DNA of 64,000 nt from Laspinema sp. D2d (GCF_025370755.1 NZ_JAMXFC010000022.1:1-64000), one strand, 5' to 3'; positions 8,963-19,981 are shown, counted from the stretch's first letter. The notes: generated by a model from the sequence alone, not told the origin. Program-made: numbers and translations.

Positions 8963-9868
8963 ATGGTACCTGGAATGTTACCCGGAGATTTAGCCTGTGG
9001 TTGCCTAAGTACACTGATTCCAGAAGAACCCGCCCCGGGAGCCACACCGGGGCCTACAGAACCGGGACTTCCCCCAGGTGAGGTATTCAACCCCGAGGAC
9101 TTTCTGGACCTCCGGGATGACCCTGATCGCCCCGATGATTTTAGGCTGAGTGCAGGACAACTCGCTGAACGTCCCGGGGGAGTTAGAGCTTTAGCAGGGA
9201 ATGATACGGTCATCGGTGCCACATCCAATGAACTGGTCAACGGCAATTTGGGCAACGATCTATTATTTGGCCGAGGGGGTAATGACATCTTACGCGGGGG
9301 ACAGGATAATGATGGCGTTTATGGAGAAGAAGGGGATGATATTCTCAATGGCAATCGCGGAAATGATTTAGTTTCTGGAAGTCAAGGAAACGATCTCGTA
9401 CGCGGGGGTCAAGACAATGATTTGCTGATAGGTGGGGAAGGAAATGATACCCTCATTGGTGATTTTGGAGTTGATCGCATGGTGGGGGGAAGTGGTACGG
9501 ATTTATTTGTGCTTCGCATTGATGCCGCCTCGACTAATCCCGAAGAAGCGGATATTATTTTAGATTTTAATAACGATCAAATTGGACTCACGGGAGGCGT
9601 AACAACTAATGATTTGATATTTCAACCGCTTACTCTGAATTTAGAAAGCGAACTCGCCATTTTGCAAACCTATACGACCGATGATGTTTTAGTGTTAAGT
9701 GGATTATCCACCGGCCAACTGAACGCGAATGAGAATGGAGAGATTAATGGGACATTAATTCAACAGGAGTCTACAGGGCGAGTGTTAGCGTTGGTGTTGA
9801 ATGCGACCGATACCGAACTGAGAAGGGCGATTACCCCAGTGCCGCCAGAGACTTTAGCCCTGGGGTAG
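8963..9868 (+). CDS. RTX (hemolysin-type) calcium-binding repeat protein
   Basis: 301-residue protein with about eight glycine/aspartate nonapeptide repeats of the form GGxGNDxLx between residues ~75 and 180 (GNDTVIGATSNELVNG, GNDLLFGRGGNDILRG, GNDTLIGDFGVDRMVG), which fold into a calcium-binding beta roll. The N-terminus is Pro/Gly-rich with no classical Sec signal, as expected for type I secretion, and the C-terminal ~110 residues form the usual post-repeat domain (DLFVLR...DIILDFNNDQIGL). The start has AGGAAAA upstream. No type I exporter genes lie nearby. It is probably exported or cell-surface; the specific function is unknown. Confidence 0.9.
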   Translation: MVPGMLPGDLACGCLSTLIPEEPAPGATPGPTEPGLPPGEVFNPEDFLDLRDDPDRPDDFRLSAGQLAERPGGVRALAGNDTVIGATSNELVNGNLGNDLLFGRGGNDILRGGQDNDGVYGEEGDDILNGNRGNDLVSGSQGNDLVRGGQDNDLLIGGEGNDTLIGDFGVDRMVGGSGTDLFVLRIDAASTNPEEADIILDFNNDQIGLTGGVTTNDLIFQPLTLNLESELAILQTYTTDDVLVLSGLSTGQLNANENGEINGTLIQQESTGRVLALVLNATDTELRRAITPVPPETLALG

Positions 9869-9895
9869 TTTTTCCTGGCGATCGCCCTCTTTCAG

Positions 9896-10759
9896 TTATT
9901 CGGGGGGCAATTCTAAGGGAATTTGCCCTAACAATCCCTTGCGAAAATCATTAAGAATTTGCCTTGCCGCCCGTTCCAAATCTCCTTCATATCGGGATTC
10001 GGCAAAATTATGCAGATAATCTTCCCCCGTAATGGGGAGAGGGTCAATTTTATAGCGCGATCGCAACGCCTCCCTAGGCACCAGTCCGGTCCCTATTTCC
10101 TCAATCTCTTTCACCATGTCCACAAATGCCGACGCCACCCGTTGATTGTCATAAGCAGCTTCGCCAATATCGTCACAAATAGCTAACTTTAAGGCAGCAT
10201 CTTGGTCCTCTAACCGACTGGGAATCACCCCCGGCGCATCTAACAGTTCCAGTTCATCAGAAATCCGCACCCAACGCAGTTGGCGGGTCACCCCTGCACG
10301 TCGGGCACTTTCCACCACCCGACGACCCAATAATCGATTAATTAACGCAGATTTGCCCACATTGGGAAACCCAATCACCACCGCCCGAACCGCGCGAGGG
10401 CGCATCCCGCGATCGAGACGACGTTGATTCAGGGCAATCCCCGCCTCCTTCGCCGCCTTGAAAATCGCCTTCACCCCCGTTCCATCTTGAGCATTGGTAA
10501 AGTAAGGCGTTTCTCCCTGGCGTTGAAACCACAGATGCCAGCGATCGCGCAGAGGGGGCAAAATCGTATCCACCCGATTAATAATCAAAACTCGGCTTTT
10601 ACTCCCCACCCACTGCGGCACCTGGGGATGATGGGTAGACAAAGGAATCCGCGCATCCCGGACCTCCAGCACCACATCCACCAGTTTCAATTGTTCCGCC
10701 AGTTGTTTTTCCGCCTTAGAAATATGGCCGGGATACCATTGAATGTCAGGAGTTGTCAT
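9896..10759 (-). CDS. ylqF: Ribosome biogenesis GTPase YlqF/RbgA
   Basis: Circularly permuted GTPase that assists late 50S subunit assembly. In 287 residues the G motifs occur in permuted order: G4 (NRVD, about residue 61) comes first, then G1 (GFPNVGKSALINRL, about residues 130-143), then G3 (DAPGV). The N-terminal IQWYPGHISKAEKQL and VRDARIPLSTHHP are signatures of YlqF. The C-terminal helical domain that contacts RNA is present, so it is full length. It reads away from the repeat array at 10783, which occupies its promoter side, an odd location for a G-rich array. Confidence 0.95.
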   Translation of the reverse strand: MTTPDIQWYPGHISKAEKQLAEQLKLVDVVLEVRDARIPLSTHHPQVPQWVGSKSRVLIINRVDTILPPLRDRWHLWFQRQGETPYFTNAQDGTGVKAIFKAAKEAGIALNQRRLDRGMRPRAVRAVVIGFPNVGKSALINRLLGRRVVESARRAGVTRQLRWVRISDELELLDAPGVIPSRLEDQDAALKLAICDDIGEAAYDNQRVASAFVDMVKEIEEIGTGLVPREALRSRYKIDPLPITGEDYLHNFAESRYEGDLERAARQILNDFRKGLLGQIPLELPPE

Positions 10760-10776
10760 TGTTCAATACTTGGTAA

Positions 10777-11429
<653 letters not shown>

Positions 11430-11622
11430 AGCAGCCGTGTTTAGGACGCACTCAACGATAAAATGTTTACGGCAAACCTTCCAGACAGAGAGAGACTCAT
11501 CTATCTTGACCCCATCAATGAGGTCAGTTTTGGGGTATGCCTCGGCGCAGGAGTTAAATCCCACGCGCTATAAGCCGATTTTCTAGAAAACAGACCAAAA
11601 AACGCAATTAGGAGGGATCTTC

Positions 11623-12828
11623 ATGCCCAAGAAAACTGTAGCAAATTTGTCAGCCTCAGACCTATCCGGTAAACGGGTGTTAGTCCGTGCCGACTTTAAT
11701 GTACCCCTCGACGATGCTGGTAACATCACCGATGATACCCGGATTCGGGCCGCATTGCCGACGATTCAAGATTTAACGGGTAAAGGGGCCAAGGTAATTT
11801 TGTCCAGCCACTTCGGACGCCCCAAGGGTCAGGTGAATGAAAAAATGCGCCTCACCCCGGTTGCCAAGCGCCTCTCGGAATTACTGGGTCAAGAAGTCAT
11901 CAAATGTGATGACTGTATCGGCGATGAGGTGGCAAGCAAGGTCCAAGGCATGGAAAACGGCCAAGTTGCCTTACTGGAAAATGTCCGCTTCTATGCTGAA
12001 GAAGAGAAAAATGACCCAGAATTTGCCAAAAAGCTGGCTTCTGTGGCTGATTTGTATGTGAATGATGCCTTTGGGACCGCCCACCGCGCCCATGCTTCCA
12101 CCGAAGGGGTGACTCATTACCTAAGTCCTTCCGTTGCTGGGTCTTTGATGGAGAAAGAACTGCAATACCTGAAAGGGGCGATCGAAGAACCTCAGCGTCC
12201 TTTGGCGGCAATTATTGGCGGTTCTAAAGTTTCTAGCAAAATTGGCGTCATTGAAACTCTGTTAGAAAAGTGTGACAAACTCCTCCTCGGTGGTGGGATG
12301 ATTTTCACCTTCTTAAAAGCGCGCGGAATCAGCGTGGGGAATTCCTTGGTGGAAGATGACAAGCTAGAGTTAGCCAAGTCCTTGGAAGCGAAGGCAAAAG
12401 AACGCGGCGTAGCGATGTTATTGCCCACCGATGTGGTGATTGCGGACAAATTTGGTGCGGATGCCAATACGCAAATTGTCAGTGTAGAAAACATCCCTGA
12501 TGGTTGGATGGGATTGGATATTGGTCCTGATTCCGTGAAAACCTTCCAAGACGCTCTTGCCGATTGCAAGACGGTGATTTGGAATGGACCGATGGGTGTG
12601 TTTGAAATCGACAAATTCGCCAAAGGAACCGAGGCGATCGCCCATACTTTATCCGAACTGACCCCCAAAGGTACCACCACAATTATCGGCGGTGGCGACT
12701 CCGTGGCAGCCGTTGAGAAAGTCGGATTAGCCGATAAAATGAGCCACATTTCCACCGGCGGCGGTGCCAGCTTAGAATTACTCGAAGGCAAAGAACTCCC
12801 CGGAGTTGCTGCCTTAGATGAAGCCTAA
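11623..12828 (+). CDS. pgk: Phosphoglycerate kinase
   Basis: Catalyses reversible phosphate transfer between 1,3-bisphosphoglycerate and ADP in glycolysis and, in cyanobacteria, also in the Calvin cycle. 401 residues, the normal length. Hallmarks are [15 protein letters not shown] near the N-terminus, [36 protein letters not shown] and the C-terminal [13 protein letters not shown] with the [13 protein letters not shown] nucleotide-binding loops. A strong AGGAGGGATC ribosome-binding site precedes the ATG, suiting a highly expressed gene. It stands alone, divergent from usp. Confidence 0.98.
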   Translation: MPKKTVANLSASDLSGKRVLVRADFNVPLDDAGNITDDTRIRAALPTIQDLTGKGAKVILSSHFGRPKGQVNEKMRLTPVAKRLSELLGQEVIKCDDCIGDEVASKVQGMENGQVALLENVRFYAEEEKNDPEFAKKLASVADLYVNDAFGTAHRAHASTEGVTHYLSPSVAGSLMEKELQYLKGAIEEPQRPLAAIIGGSKVSSKIGVIETLLEKCDKLLLGGGMIFTFLKARGISVGNSLVEDDKLELAKSLEAKAKERGVAMLLPTDVVIADKFGADANTQIVSVENIPDGWMGLDIGPDSVKTFQDALADCKTVIWNGPMGVFEIDKFAKGTEAIAHTLSELTPKGTTTIIGGGDSVAAVEKVGLADKMSHISTGGGASLELLEGKELPGVAALDEA

Positions 12829-12911
12829 GCATTGGGATAGTTAGACCGGGTTTAATACCCAGTCCTAGGGTGTAATGCTGCCTGAACAGAGGATAACTCG
12901 TTCAGGAGTTG

Positions 12912-12945
12912 AGTAGGGGTAATTTGATAAATTGCCCCTACTTTA
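12912..12945. terminator. Hairpin between convergent pgk and nuclease-like gene
   Basis: AGTAGGGGTAATTT pairs with AAATTGCCCCTACT (one G-T pair) around GAT. The T tract is short, so termination strength is uncertain; it can serve either strand. Confidence 0.6.
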
Positions 12946-12971
12946 ACCCGGGGTTTTAAACCCGACTCATT

Positions 12972-13490
12972 TTACTGAATTAATCCGATATCCCGCGCCA
13001 TCTTATCATTTATGACGACAACAGAAGTCGGAGATAATGTCCAAATTTTTGTCGTAGGCTTGAGCGCTTTTTTCAGTGCATCCTGGAGTGGGGGTAGCCA
13101 TGAATCCTGATGTCCTTTGATAACTAATATCAATCTAAAATCAGTTTTTTCCAAGGAAAGAGACTGAAAGAGAACAGGTAATTCGTCATAGGTAGAAGCA
13201 TGGCGTTTGAGGCAAGTTGCAATACATAAATTCAATGCATTGGTGAGTTTTTCACAAATTTCTTGGATAAATTCATCAAAGTTAGGTTGAGTTTCAGGAC
13301 GTGGAGAGCTAGATTTGGCCTCAACAATCCAGACCAGCGATCGGGTTGAATCACGCAGCAGCAGAAACTCTGCCATTTTCACATCAGATTGAATGGCTTG
13401 ATAGGTTTGACTGTGCTCAATATAAAAGCAATGTCCTTCGGGATAAGGTCCAAAAATCATCCCCGACTCAATAATAGGGTCTAAAGTCAT
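12972..13490 (-). CDS. PD-(D/E)xK nuclease-like protein, ATPase partner
   Basis: 172-residue protein of no recognised named family. Residues 38-60 read KMAEFLLLR...LVWIVEAKSS: an acidic residue (E41) followed by hydrophobic strands and an E57-x-K59 pair, the pattern of the PD-(D/E)xK nuclease core. The rest alternates helices (NFDEFIQEICEKLTNALNLC) and strands (FRLILVIKGH), compatible with that fold. Its ATG overlaps the stop region of the upstream AAA ATPase by 4 nt, so the two are translationally coupled and probably work together. The nuclease assignment is inference from motif spacing; catalytic activity is not shown by sequence. Confidence 0.75.
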   Translation of the reverse strand: MTLDPIIESGMIFGPYPEGHCFYIEHSQTYQAIQSDVKMAEFLLLRDSTRSLVWIVEAKSSSPRPETQPNFDEFIQEICEKLTNALNLCIATCLKRHASTYDELPVLFQSLSLEKTDFRLILVIKGHQDSWLPPLQDALKKALKPTTKIWTLSPTSVVVINDKMARDIGLIQ

Positions 13491-14503
13491 TCCAGTGCCA
13501 GCCTTACCTCTTCTTGATACAACCGAATTGATTCATCAATAATCGGATTATCGGGTAAACCTTCTTTTAAATTACCAGTATTCCACTTTTTTTCAGAGGC
13601 AGAAAAGATAGAAATGGAAATATCATAGTTTTTTTGAGCAATTAAAAACAACTTTTTAATAACAAAATAAGAGTGACTTGCCATAAAAAATTGGATCCCT
13701 TTTTCGGCTAACATCACCACAATGTCAAGAAATTTGGAAATTGCCGTGGGATGTAAAGCCCCTTCTATTTCGTCAATGAAGATAATAGAATCAGTATCCA
13801 AATAACGATTTTCCAGTAAAGTATCGATAATAGAAATTTTTTTAATTCCTTCGGAGGTTACGCCAATTGAAAACTTTTGGTTACCTTTTTTGAACTGCCA
13901 ATTTTGTGATGATTTATCATATTCAATGTGGCCGCTTATAATATCTTTTAAGCTTTTCCTTGACTGATAAAATTCAGCATAATCCCCCCCCCTGGTTTTA
14001 GCTTGTCGCAGAGCCCGTGCTAAATCGAGATAGGTATCATCAAAGCCAAAAGTTTTATTTTGCTCGCGGGATTGTAAAATCAAAGGTTGAAGAGAAAAAA
14101 TTTCTTTAGGCGGCAAAAAAATCGAGTTACTTTCGCGGGGAGACACCTGATTTATTAGGTAATTAATGGTTCGAGTCGTATCTTTACCAAATTCATAGGA
14201 AAATGAATTTCCCTTAAAAGTTAGCTGTAAAGACAGGGGTCCATCGGCTCCTTTTTGAACTAAATCGCCTATTTTGTCTACCTCAAAAGTCCAATATAGT
14301 TTTTCCGATAAAATTGCCGAAGCACTACGGGGCTCGTTACCTCGTTTATAGTCTTCTATCGTTCGCATGGCGGTGTACAGTGCTTTCAGGAAAATAGTTT
14401 TTCCTGTGCCATTCCCTCCAATAATGATGTTTATATGGCTGGCCCTGGGACAGGCGAACTGCTGAATGGGTCCAAAGTTCTTGAGTTCAAAGCTATTTAT
14501 CAT
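13487..14503 (-). CDS. AAA (ABC/OLD-like) ATPase, SMC-type fold
   Basis: 338-residue ATPase of the AAA_15/AAA_21 group, ABC-type head. MINSFELKNFGPIQ opens the first strand; the P-loop is IIGGNGTGKTIFLKAL (about residues 26-41); a signature-like SEGIKKISIIDTLL precedes Walker B SIIFIDEIEGALHP; the switch histidine is in MASHSYFVIKKL. No long coiled coil or TOPRIM nuclease domain is present, so this is a stand-alone motor whose effector is probably the co-encoded PD-(D/E)xK-like protein. Such ATPase plus nuclease pairs often serve in phage defence (compare Septu, PARIS, Gabija); its role here is inference. Codon use and A+T content are higher than in pgk, consistent with transfer. Confidence 0.88.
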   Translation of the reverse strand: MINSFELKNFGPIQQFACPRASHINIIIGGNGTGKTIFLKALYTAMRTIEDYKRGNEPRSASAILSEKLYWTFEVDKIGDLVQKGADGPLSLQLTFKGNSFSYEFGKDTTRTINYLINQVSPRESNSIFLPPKEIFSLQPLILQSREQNKTFGFDDTYLDLARALRQAKTRGGDYAEFYQSRKSLKDIISGHIEYDKSSQNWQFKKGNQKFSIGVTSEGIKKISIIDTLLENRYLDTDSIIFIDEIEGALHPTAISKFLDIVVMLAEKGIQFFMASHSYFVIKKLFLIAQKNYDISISIFSASEKKWNTGNLKEGLPDNPIIDESIRLYQEEVRLALE

Positions 14504-15098
14504 CGATTTTGTTCCTTAAAATTGCATTAGATACATCCAATTATTGTAATCTTAAGGGATAGCTTTGCTTCCCTCTTAAGAATTTCTACTCTTTCCATTA
14601 TACCCTGATCAGAATTGTGGGGGAATCCTCATAGTAGCTTTTGCACAAATCGTTGAACTAGGGGATGCCCGCCTAAATTTGAAGGAATCAATCAAGCCAT
14701 CCTGTAAATTGCCGCAATTGCTCCTTTAATTCTAGCCAAAAGCAATCAAAATGGATGCCGATCGCCCTAATCCCAAACTCCAATCATTCTAAATTGCGCT
14801 ATAATAATCTTTTGTCATTTTTACGGGTTAACGACGACTCCCATACAGTTTAGAGAAATAGGGTTTGGATTGATTCATTTATCAAAACTTGGCAGTCGCC
14901 TCTCACATAATGGGACGTTTGATGAGTAAAGTTTTATTACATCAACCTTGACCATCCCCCATTCTCAAGCGTTTACTGGAGTCGGGTTAACCCCCAAAAT
15001 TCCCCAAGGGAAACCCTCTGGAATCGGTGAGTGCAACCTGGCGCTGTACCGTTTTCAACAGTCAATCATCCCACTAACCCTATCCATTCAGTAAAGTC
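14504..15098. other. Spacer upstream of cysK
   Basis: About 595 bases of divergent spacer between the ATPase and cysK. An imperfect hairpin (TCTTAAGGGA with TCCCTCTTAAGA, about 14550-14582) lies near the left end. No ORF, tRNA or recognisable riboswitch was found. The last ~150 bases presumably hold the cysK promoter and leader. Confidence 0.4.
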
Positions 15099-16061
15099 AT
15101 GAAAATAGCTCGAAATATTACAGAACTCGTCGGTCGTACACCTTTAGTCGATTTAAACCGCATTCCCCAAGCCGAAGGTTGTGTGGCTAGAATTGTGGTG
15201 AAATTAGAAGGAATGAACCCCGCCTCTTCCGTGAAGGATCGCATCGGCGTCAATATGATTAATGTCGCGGAAGAGGAGGGGAAAATTATTCCCGGAAAAA
15301 CCATATTAGTTGAACCAACCTCGGGAAATACTGGAATTGCCCTAGCAATGGCTGCTGCTGCAAAGGGTTACCAACTGATTCTAACGATGCCAGAAACCAT
15401 GAGTCAAGAGCGCCGATTGATGTTAAGCGCTTATGGGGCTAAGGTAGAATTGACTCCGGGGAATATGGGCATGAAAGGGGCGATCGGTCGCGCTCAAGAA
15501 ATTGTGGACAGTACCCCGGATGCCTATATGTTGCAACAGTTTAGCAACCCCGCCAACCCGCAGATTCATCGGGAGACGACAGCGGAAGAAATTTGGGAAG
15601 ATACGGATGGGGAAGTAGATTTTTTGATTGCTGGGGTTGGAACGGGTGGGACTTTAACCGGAGTGGCAGAAGTGCTTAAGGCGCGCAAACCTAGTTTTAA
15701 GGCGATCGCCGTTGAACCCACCAGCAGTCCCATTCTCTCCGGCGGATCTGCCGGTCCTCATAAAATCCAAGGCATTGGAGCGGGATTCATTCCTGATGTT
15801 TTGAAGGTAGAACTCATTGATGAAGTAATTATCGTTAGCGATGAGGAATCAATGGCTTACGGTCGTCGGTTGGCCCGGGAAGAAGGGCTCCTCTCGGGTA
15901 TTTCTGCCGGTGCTGCCTTATGCGCTGCTATCCGCATCGGCCAACGGCCAGAAAATCAAGGGAAACTGATTGTCATGATTCAGCCAAGTTTTGGGGAACG
16001 TTACCTGAGCACTCCCCTCTTCCAGGATCCTGAACTCCAAGAGGCAGCGGCGATTAGTTAA
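15099..16061 (+). CDS. cysK: Cysteine synthase A (O-acetylserine sulfhydrylase)
   Basis: PLP enzyme that makes L-cysteine from O-acetylserine and sulfide. 320 residues, normal length. It opens with [20 protein letters not shown]; the PLP-binding lysine is in [11 protein letters not shown] (about residue 45); the substrate loop is [11 protein letters not shown]; the phosphate-binding glycine loop is [11 protein letters not shown]; the C-terminal active-site region is [11 protein letters not shown]. The gene is monocistronic. An imperfect palindrome follows its stop codon at 16088. Confidence 0.97.
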   Translation: MKIARNITELVGRTPLVDLNRIPQAEGCVARIVVKLEGMNPASSVKDRIGVNMINVAEEEGKIIPGKTILVEPTSGNTGIALAMAAAAKGYQLILTMPETMSQERRLMLSAYGAKVELTPGNMGMKGAIGRAQEIVDSTPDAYMLQQFSNPANPQIHRETTAEEIWEDTDGEVDFLIAGVGTGGTLTGVAEVLKARKPSFKAIAVEPTSSPILSGGSAGPHKIQGIGAGFIPDVLKVELIDEVIIVSDEESMAYGRRLAREEGLLSGISAGAALCAAIRIGQRPENQGKLIVMIQPSFGERYLSTPLFQDPELQEAAAIS

Positions 16062-16087
16062 TCTCTGTTCATTGATTTTTTTCCTCC

Positions 16088-16136
16088 ACTCGACACGGTG
16101 ACCCAGAAATCTGATTTCTGTGGTACAGTGTCGAGT
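16088..16136. repeat. Long imperfect palindrome after cysK
   Basis: ACTCGACAC and GTGTCGAGT flank an inner GACCCAGAAATC / GATTTCTGTGGT pair, giving about 24-base arms with a few mismatches and almost no loop. No T tract follows, so it looks more like a mobile palindromic spacer element related to the 'gacccagaaaccgggtttctgg' type seen in Oscillatoriales than a simple terminator; that relation is from memory. Confidence 0.6.
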
Positions 16137-16311
16137 TCGCCTTGGGGCCTTCCATGCAGACACCAGGGACCGGAAAACCCCCTAGCGGCGATCGCCCCCG
16201 CATCATTATCCACCCCATTGTAAAGAATTGTGAAAACCCCTAGACTCTCCCCTTAAGCGGAGGGTTTATCCTGGGTTTAACAGGAAAAAATTAAGCCCTG
16301 GAGAAGTCAAA

Positions 16312-16623
16312 ATGAACGCAAGTTTATTTACCAAAACCGTCCTAGGAACCGCCGCCGCAGGTTTGACCCTTTTAGTCGTCAGTGCAAGTCCTTTATTCGC
16401 ACAAAGACCCACAGGACAGGTCCCCCCCATGACTCTTGAACAGATGCAGCAACAACACGAAGAAATGAGGGCGCAAATGGAGGAAATGAGGGGGCAAATG
16501 CAAGAAATGCAAGAAATGAAAGAACGCTGCAAAGCCAAAATGAATGGTGGCATGATGGGCAGTGGAGAAGATACCCCCAACCCTGAAGAGCATCAAAACC
16601 ATCAAAACCCTACCCCGCAGTAA
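16312..16623 (+). CDS. Small exported Met/Gln/Glu-rich helical protein
   Basis: 103-residue protein with a signal peptide (MNASLFTKTVLGTAAAGLTL then LVVSASPLFAQ, likely cut after the Ala). The mature part is a single amphipathic helix of repeated (E/Q)MxxQ(M/H)EEM units containing about ten methionines, then KERCKAKMNGGMMGSG and a His/Asn tail. Methionine and histidine enrichment in an exported peptide suggests copper or other metal binding, or a periplasmic chaperone of the Spy/CpxP style, but no LTxxQ motif is present and neither is proven. CTGGAGAAG precedes the ATG. Stand-alone gene. Confidence 0.75.
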   Translation: MNASLFTKTVLGTAAAGLTLLVVSASPLFAQRPTGQVPPMTLEQMQQQHEEMRAQMEEMRGQMQEMQEMKERCKAKMNGGMMGSGEDTPNPEEHQNHQNPTPQ

Positions 16624-16930
16624 CTAAAAGAAGCGATCGCCCTCTAAGGAAAAGGTGAATCCTTCGAGTTCATCCCTTAGTCAATCCCCTGGATGAATCC
16701 AAGTATTAAAAGATTTTGTTGATAGAGAGGCGAGCGATCGCCTCTTTCTGTTTTTCCGCACCCTTAGCCTCTGCTTTTCAAACGGATCTCAAGCGTCTCA
16801 ACATTACAACTTTTGCATAGGATGCTTCAAATAAATCAGTTATTAATATCATCCCTAGGGCGATCAGGAGTCCCACATCTTACCATTAAGAAAAGGAAAT
16901 CACCCGAGGGGAAATGTTTTCTGGAACGGC

Positions 16931-17677
16931 TTAATCGTGAATACTACCATCAGGCATTTGCGTACCTGTCAAGAGGGCTTTATTTAGGTCCGAAATATCC
17001 AGCATTGCTCCACGCAGTCTCGCTTGACTAAAATCTGTATTCGTCAAGTTTGTTCCGGATAAAATCGCTCCACCTAGATTGGCATTGATTAAGCGTGCAT
17101 TACTTAAGTTGGCTCCCCCTAGATTGGCTCCAGCTAGGTTAGCTCCAGTTAAGTTACTCTTAATAAGAATGGCGTTATATAGTTGAGCATTCCGAAGGTT
17201 TGCTCCGCTGAGATCTATACCCGTTAAATTAGACCAGTTCAAATCTGCTTCACTGAGAATGGCTTTACTCAGATTGCTATGACTTAGATTGGCTTCATTG
17301 AGAATAATTTTATGCCACTGAGCTCCGGGTAGCTGGATTTCGCTTAGGTTTGCCTGAGATAGTTGTCCGGGTAGGATTGCTTCAGATAGATTAGCTTGGC
17401 CGAAGTTAACTTGGTATAAACTGGCATCAGATAGGATTGCTCCACTCAGATTGGCTTGATAAAGATCTATATGATTTAATGTTGCCCTGGTTAAGTTGGC
17501 TCCGCTCAAATCGGCGTAACTTAAGCTAGAGCCGGTTAAGTTGGATCCAGTTAGATCGGCTCCGGTTAGGTTGACTCCTTCTAACACTAATCCCGTTAGA
17601 TTGACGTCTTGGAGATTAATCCGGCTAAAATCTCTTTCACCGGCATCATATCGGCTGAGAAGTTCATCAATATCCAT
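16931..17677 (-). CDS. Pentapeptide repeat protein
   Basis: 248-residue protein built almost entirely of A(D/N)LxX pentapeptides (for example LTGADLTGSNLTGSSLSYAD, LTGANLAGANLGGANLSNAR), which fold into a right-handed quadrilateral beta helix. A short N-terminal helix (MDIDELLSRYDAGERDFSRI) precedes the repeats. No signal peptide or membrane anchor is visible. Cyanobacteria encode many of these; functions are mostly unknown, with DNA mimicry in a few relatives. The gene is isolated, and divergent from the ABC ATPase gene 336 bases away. Confidence 0.93.
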   Translation of the reverse strand: MDIDELLSRYDAGERDFSRINLQDVNLTGLVLEGVNLTGADLTGSNLTGSSLSYADLSGANLTRATLNHIDLYQANLSGAILSDASLYQVNFGQANLSEAILPGQLSQANLSEIQLPGAQWHKIILNEANLSHSNLSKAILSEADLNWSNLTGIDLSGANLRNAQLYNAILIKSNLTGANLAGANLGGANLSNARLINANLGGAILSGTNLTNTDFSQARLRGAMLDISDLNKALLTGTQMPDGSIHD

Positions 17678-18012
17678 TATCTCGATGCTTTCCTTGAAGG
17701 CAATTACATTCCTTCTAATTTTATCAAAAGATGTTTCTCATGCAGCCTTTAATAGAAGGAGGAGAAGATTTCACCCAATCAACTCGATTAATCGGGTGGA
17801 GGCAGCGACCGTGGGGGCTTTTCCAGGCTTTGATGCAGTTTTTAGTGCCAGGATCCGCGATTGAGAGAGTACGCGGCGATCGCTCCTGCTCTGGAGTGGG
17901 TTACTATTGAGAGCATACGGATGCAGTTTTTCTTCTAACATTACCGCTTACACTACAATATCTATCGAACTGACCCTGTTACAATCTTCCTACCTTTTCC
18001 CCCTAATTCTCC
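17678..18012. other. Divergent spacer
   Basis: 335 bases between the pentapeptide gene and the ABC ATPase gene. One GCGATCGC octamer; no ORF, hairpin terminator or RNA gene recognised. It presumably carries both promoters. Confidence 0.4.
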
Positions 18013-19911
18013 ATGACAGACACCGTTCTTGATGTTCGCAATCTGCAAGTCCAATTTTTCACCGAAGGAAGACCCATTAAAGCGGTTGACCAAATTTCCT
18101 TTACCGTCCAACGCGGGCAAACTGTGGGGATCGTTGGGGAGTCGGGTTCTGGGAAATCCGTCACCTCTCTGGCGGTGATGGGATTAGTGCCGACTCCGGG
18201 ACGAATTTCCGGGGGCGAAATTTGGTTTCGCGGAACTCAGGACGAAGAACCCATCGATTTATTGACCTTGCCTCCCCACGCAAAGCAGCAGTATCGCGGG
18301 GGCAAAATTTCGATGATTTTTCAGGAACCTATGAGTTCTTTGAACCCGGTTTATAATATCGGATTTCAGCTCACTGAAGCGATTTTGCTGCATCATCAGG
18401 TATCAGAATCGGAGGCCAGAAGACGGGCGATCGCTGCTTTACAAGAGGTGAAATTACTACCCAGTGATGCAGAGTTGCGCGAACAGGTGCAGCTTCCCCA
18501 AACGGCAACGGAACGGGAAATCATGCAACAGGTGAATCAGCAAAAGTTGGCGATTTTGAAGCGCTATCCTCATGAACTCTCTGGGGGTCAAATTCAGCGG
18601 GTCATGATTGCAATGGCGATTTCCTGTGACCCGACTCTGCTGATTGCGGATGAACCCACAACGGCCCTGGATGTGACAGTCCAGGCGAGAATCTTAGAAT
18701 TAATGCGGGATTTGCGCGATCGCCGGGGAATGTCCATGATGTTTATTACCCATGACCTTGGGGTAATTGCGGAAATCGCCGATCGCGTCGCGGTGATGTA
18801 CCAAGGTAAAATTGTCGAACAGGGTTCGGTTCTCCAAATTTTTTCTAATCCTCAACATCCTTATACAAAAGGTTTATTAGCTTGTCGTCCCCGTCCCGAT
18901 CGCCGGTTAATTTATCTGCCGACAGTCTCGGATTTTATGGAAGTGGTCACCAACGCCAGCGGAGATCGCGAGATTCGGGAAAAACATAGCGAAACTGACG
19001 ACTCCCTGGATGGGGTAATAAATAGCCAAGAAGTGAGTGAGGCGGACATCCACCGCCGGTTGACAACCTTACAGCAAAAGTCTCCCTTATTAGAAGTTCG
19101 TAACCTAGAAGTCGCTTTTCCCGTGCGCGGTATCTTTGGAGAAACCCAACGGTATGTAATGGCTGTAAATGGGGTTTCTTTTGAAGTATATCCGGGAGAA
19201 ACTCTGGGATTAGTAGGAGAATCGGGTTGTGGTAAAACCACTCTGGCTCGCACTTTATTAAGATTAATTGAACCCACTGCGGGAAAAGTGTTATTTGAAG
19301 GGCAAGATGTGGGCAAACTGGAAGGGAGAAGCTTACGACAAGTGCGCCGAGAAATGCAAATTGTCTTTCAAAATCCGTTTAGTTCCCTCAATCCCCGAAT
19401 GAGCATTGGGAACTTGGTGATGGAACCGTTGAAAATACATCGAGTGGGTGAGAGTTCACGGCAGCGCAGAGAGCGATCGGCCTATTTATTAGAACGAGTG
19501 GGATTAAATGCGGAATTGATGAATCGCTATCCCCATGAGTTTTCCGGAGGTCAAAGACAACGGATTTGTATCGCTAGAGCATTGGCGCTAAATCCTAAAT
19601 TTATTATTTGCGATGAGTCGGTTTCCGCCTTAGATGTATCCGTCCAAGCGCAGGTGCTGAATTTGCTAAAAGAATTACAGGATGAGTTTAAACTCACCTA
19701 TATTTTTATTTCTCATGATTTGAGTGTGGTCAAGTTTATGAGCGATCGCATTCTCGTCATGAATAAAGGCAAAGTAGAAGAGGTAGGTCCCGCAGAAAGC
19801 ATTTACAGCAACCCTCAAAAAGACTACACGCGATCGCTCATCGCCTCTATCCCCACTGGCACCCTTGATCGCATCGAAGAACAACAAGCACAGCGGCAGG
19901 TGTCGGCGTAG
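18013..19911 (+). CDS. Fused oligopeptide-type ABC transporter ATPase (DppD-DppF)
   Basis: 632-residue tandem ABC ATPase powering uptake of peptides, glutathione or nickel-type substrates at the inner membrane. Domain 1 (residues ~5-305) has Walker [10 protein letters not shown], signature LSGGQIQRV and Walker [13 protein letters not shown]. Domain 2 (~355-625) has [18 protein letters not shown] and [12 protein letters not shown]. Each domain ends with the oligo_HPY-type tail ([28 protein letters not shown]). Walker B of domain 2 has DES where DEP is usual. No permease or binding-protein gene is adjacent, so the partners are encoded elsewhere. This DppDF fusion layout is common in cyanobacteria. 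Confidence 0.94.
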   Translation: MTDTVLDVRNLQVQFFTEGRPIKAVDQISFTVQRGQTVGIVGESGSGKSVTSLAVMGLVPTPGRISGGEIWFRGTQDEEPIDLLTLPPHAKQQYRGGKISMIFQEPMSSLNPVYNIGFQLTEAILLHHQVSESEARRRAIAALQEVKLLPSDAELREQVQLPQTATEREIMQQVNQQKLAILKRYPHELSGGQIQRVMIAMAISCDPTLLIADEPTTALDVTVQARILELMRDLRDRRGMSMMFITHDLGVIAEIADRVAVMYQGKIVEQGSVLQIFSNPQHPYTKGLLACRPRPDRRLIYLPTVSDFMEVVTNASGDREIREKHSETDDSLDGVINSQEVSEADIHRRLTTLQQKSPLLEVRNLEVAFPVRGIFGETQRYVMAVNGVSFEVYPGETLGLVGESGCGKTTLARTLLRLIEPTAGKVLFEGQDVGKLEGRSLRQVRREMQIVFQNPFSSLNPRMSIGNLVMEPLKIHRVGESSRQRRERSAYLLERVGLNAELMNRYPHEFSGGQRQRICIARALALNPKFIICDESVSALDVSVQAQVLNLLKELQDEFKLTYIFISHDLSVVKFMSDRILVMNKGKVEEVGPAESIYSNPQKDYTRSLIASIPTGTLDRIEEQQAQRQVSA

Positions 19912-19914
19912 TTT

Positions 19915-19981
19915 GGGGGAGATGGGGTGGATGGGGGAGATGGGGGAGATGGGGTGGATGGGGGAGATGGGGTGGATGGGG
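19915..19981. repeat. G-rich 9-nt tandem array (single arm)
   Basis: Units GGGGGAGAT and GGGGTGGAT alternate seven or so times, starting four bases after the ABC ATPase stop. It lies between convergent genes. Unlike the other arrays in this window, no C-rich inverted arm follows. Confidence 0.9.

Noticed and set aside
14930-15098. Possible riboswitch in the cysK leader
   Set aside because: Several short pairings can be drawn, but no known class motif was found and no terminator switch is visible.
16813-17031. 72-codon plus frame
   Set aside because: Mostly antisense to the pentapeptide gene end, TTG start, no domain.
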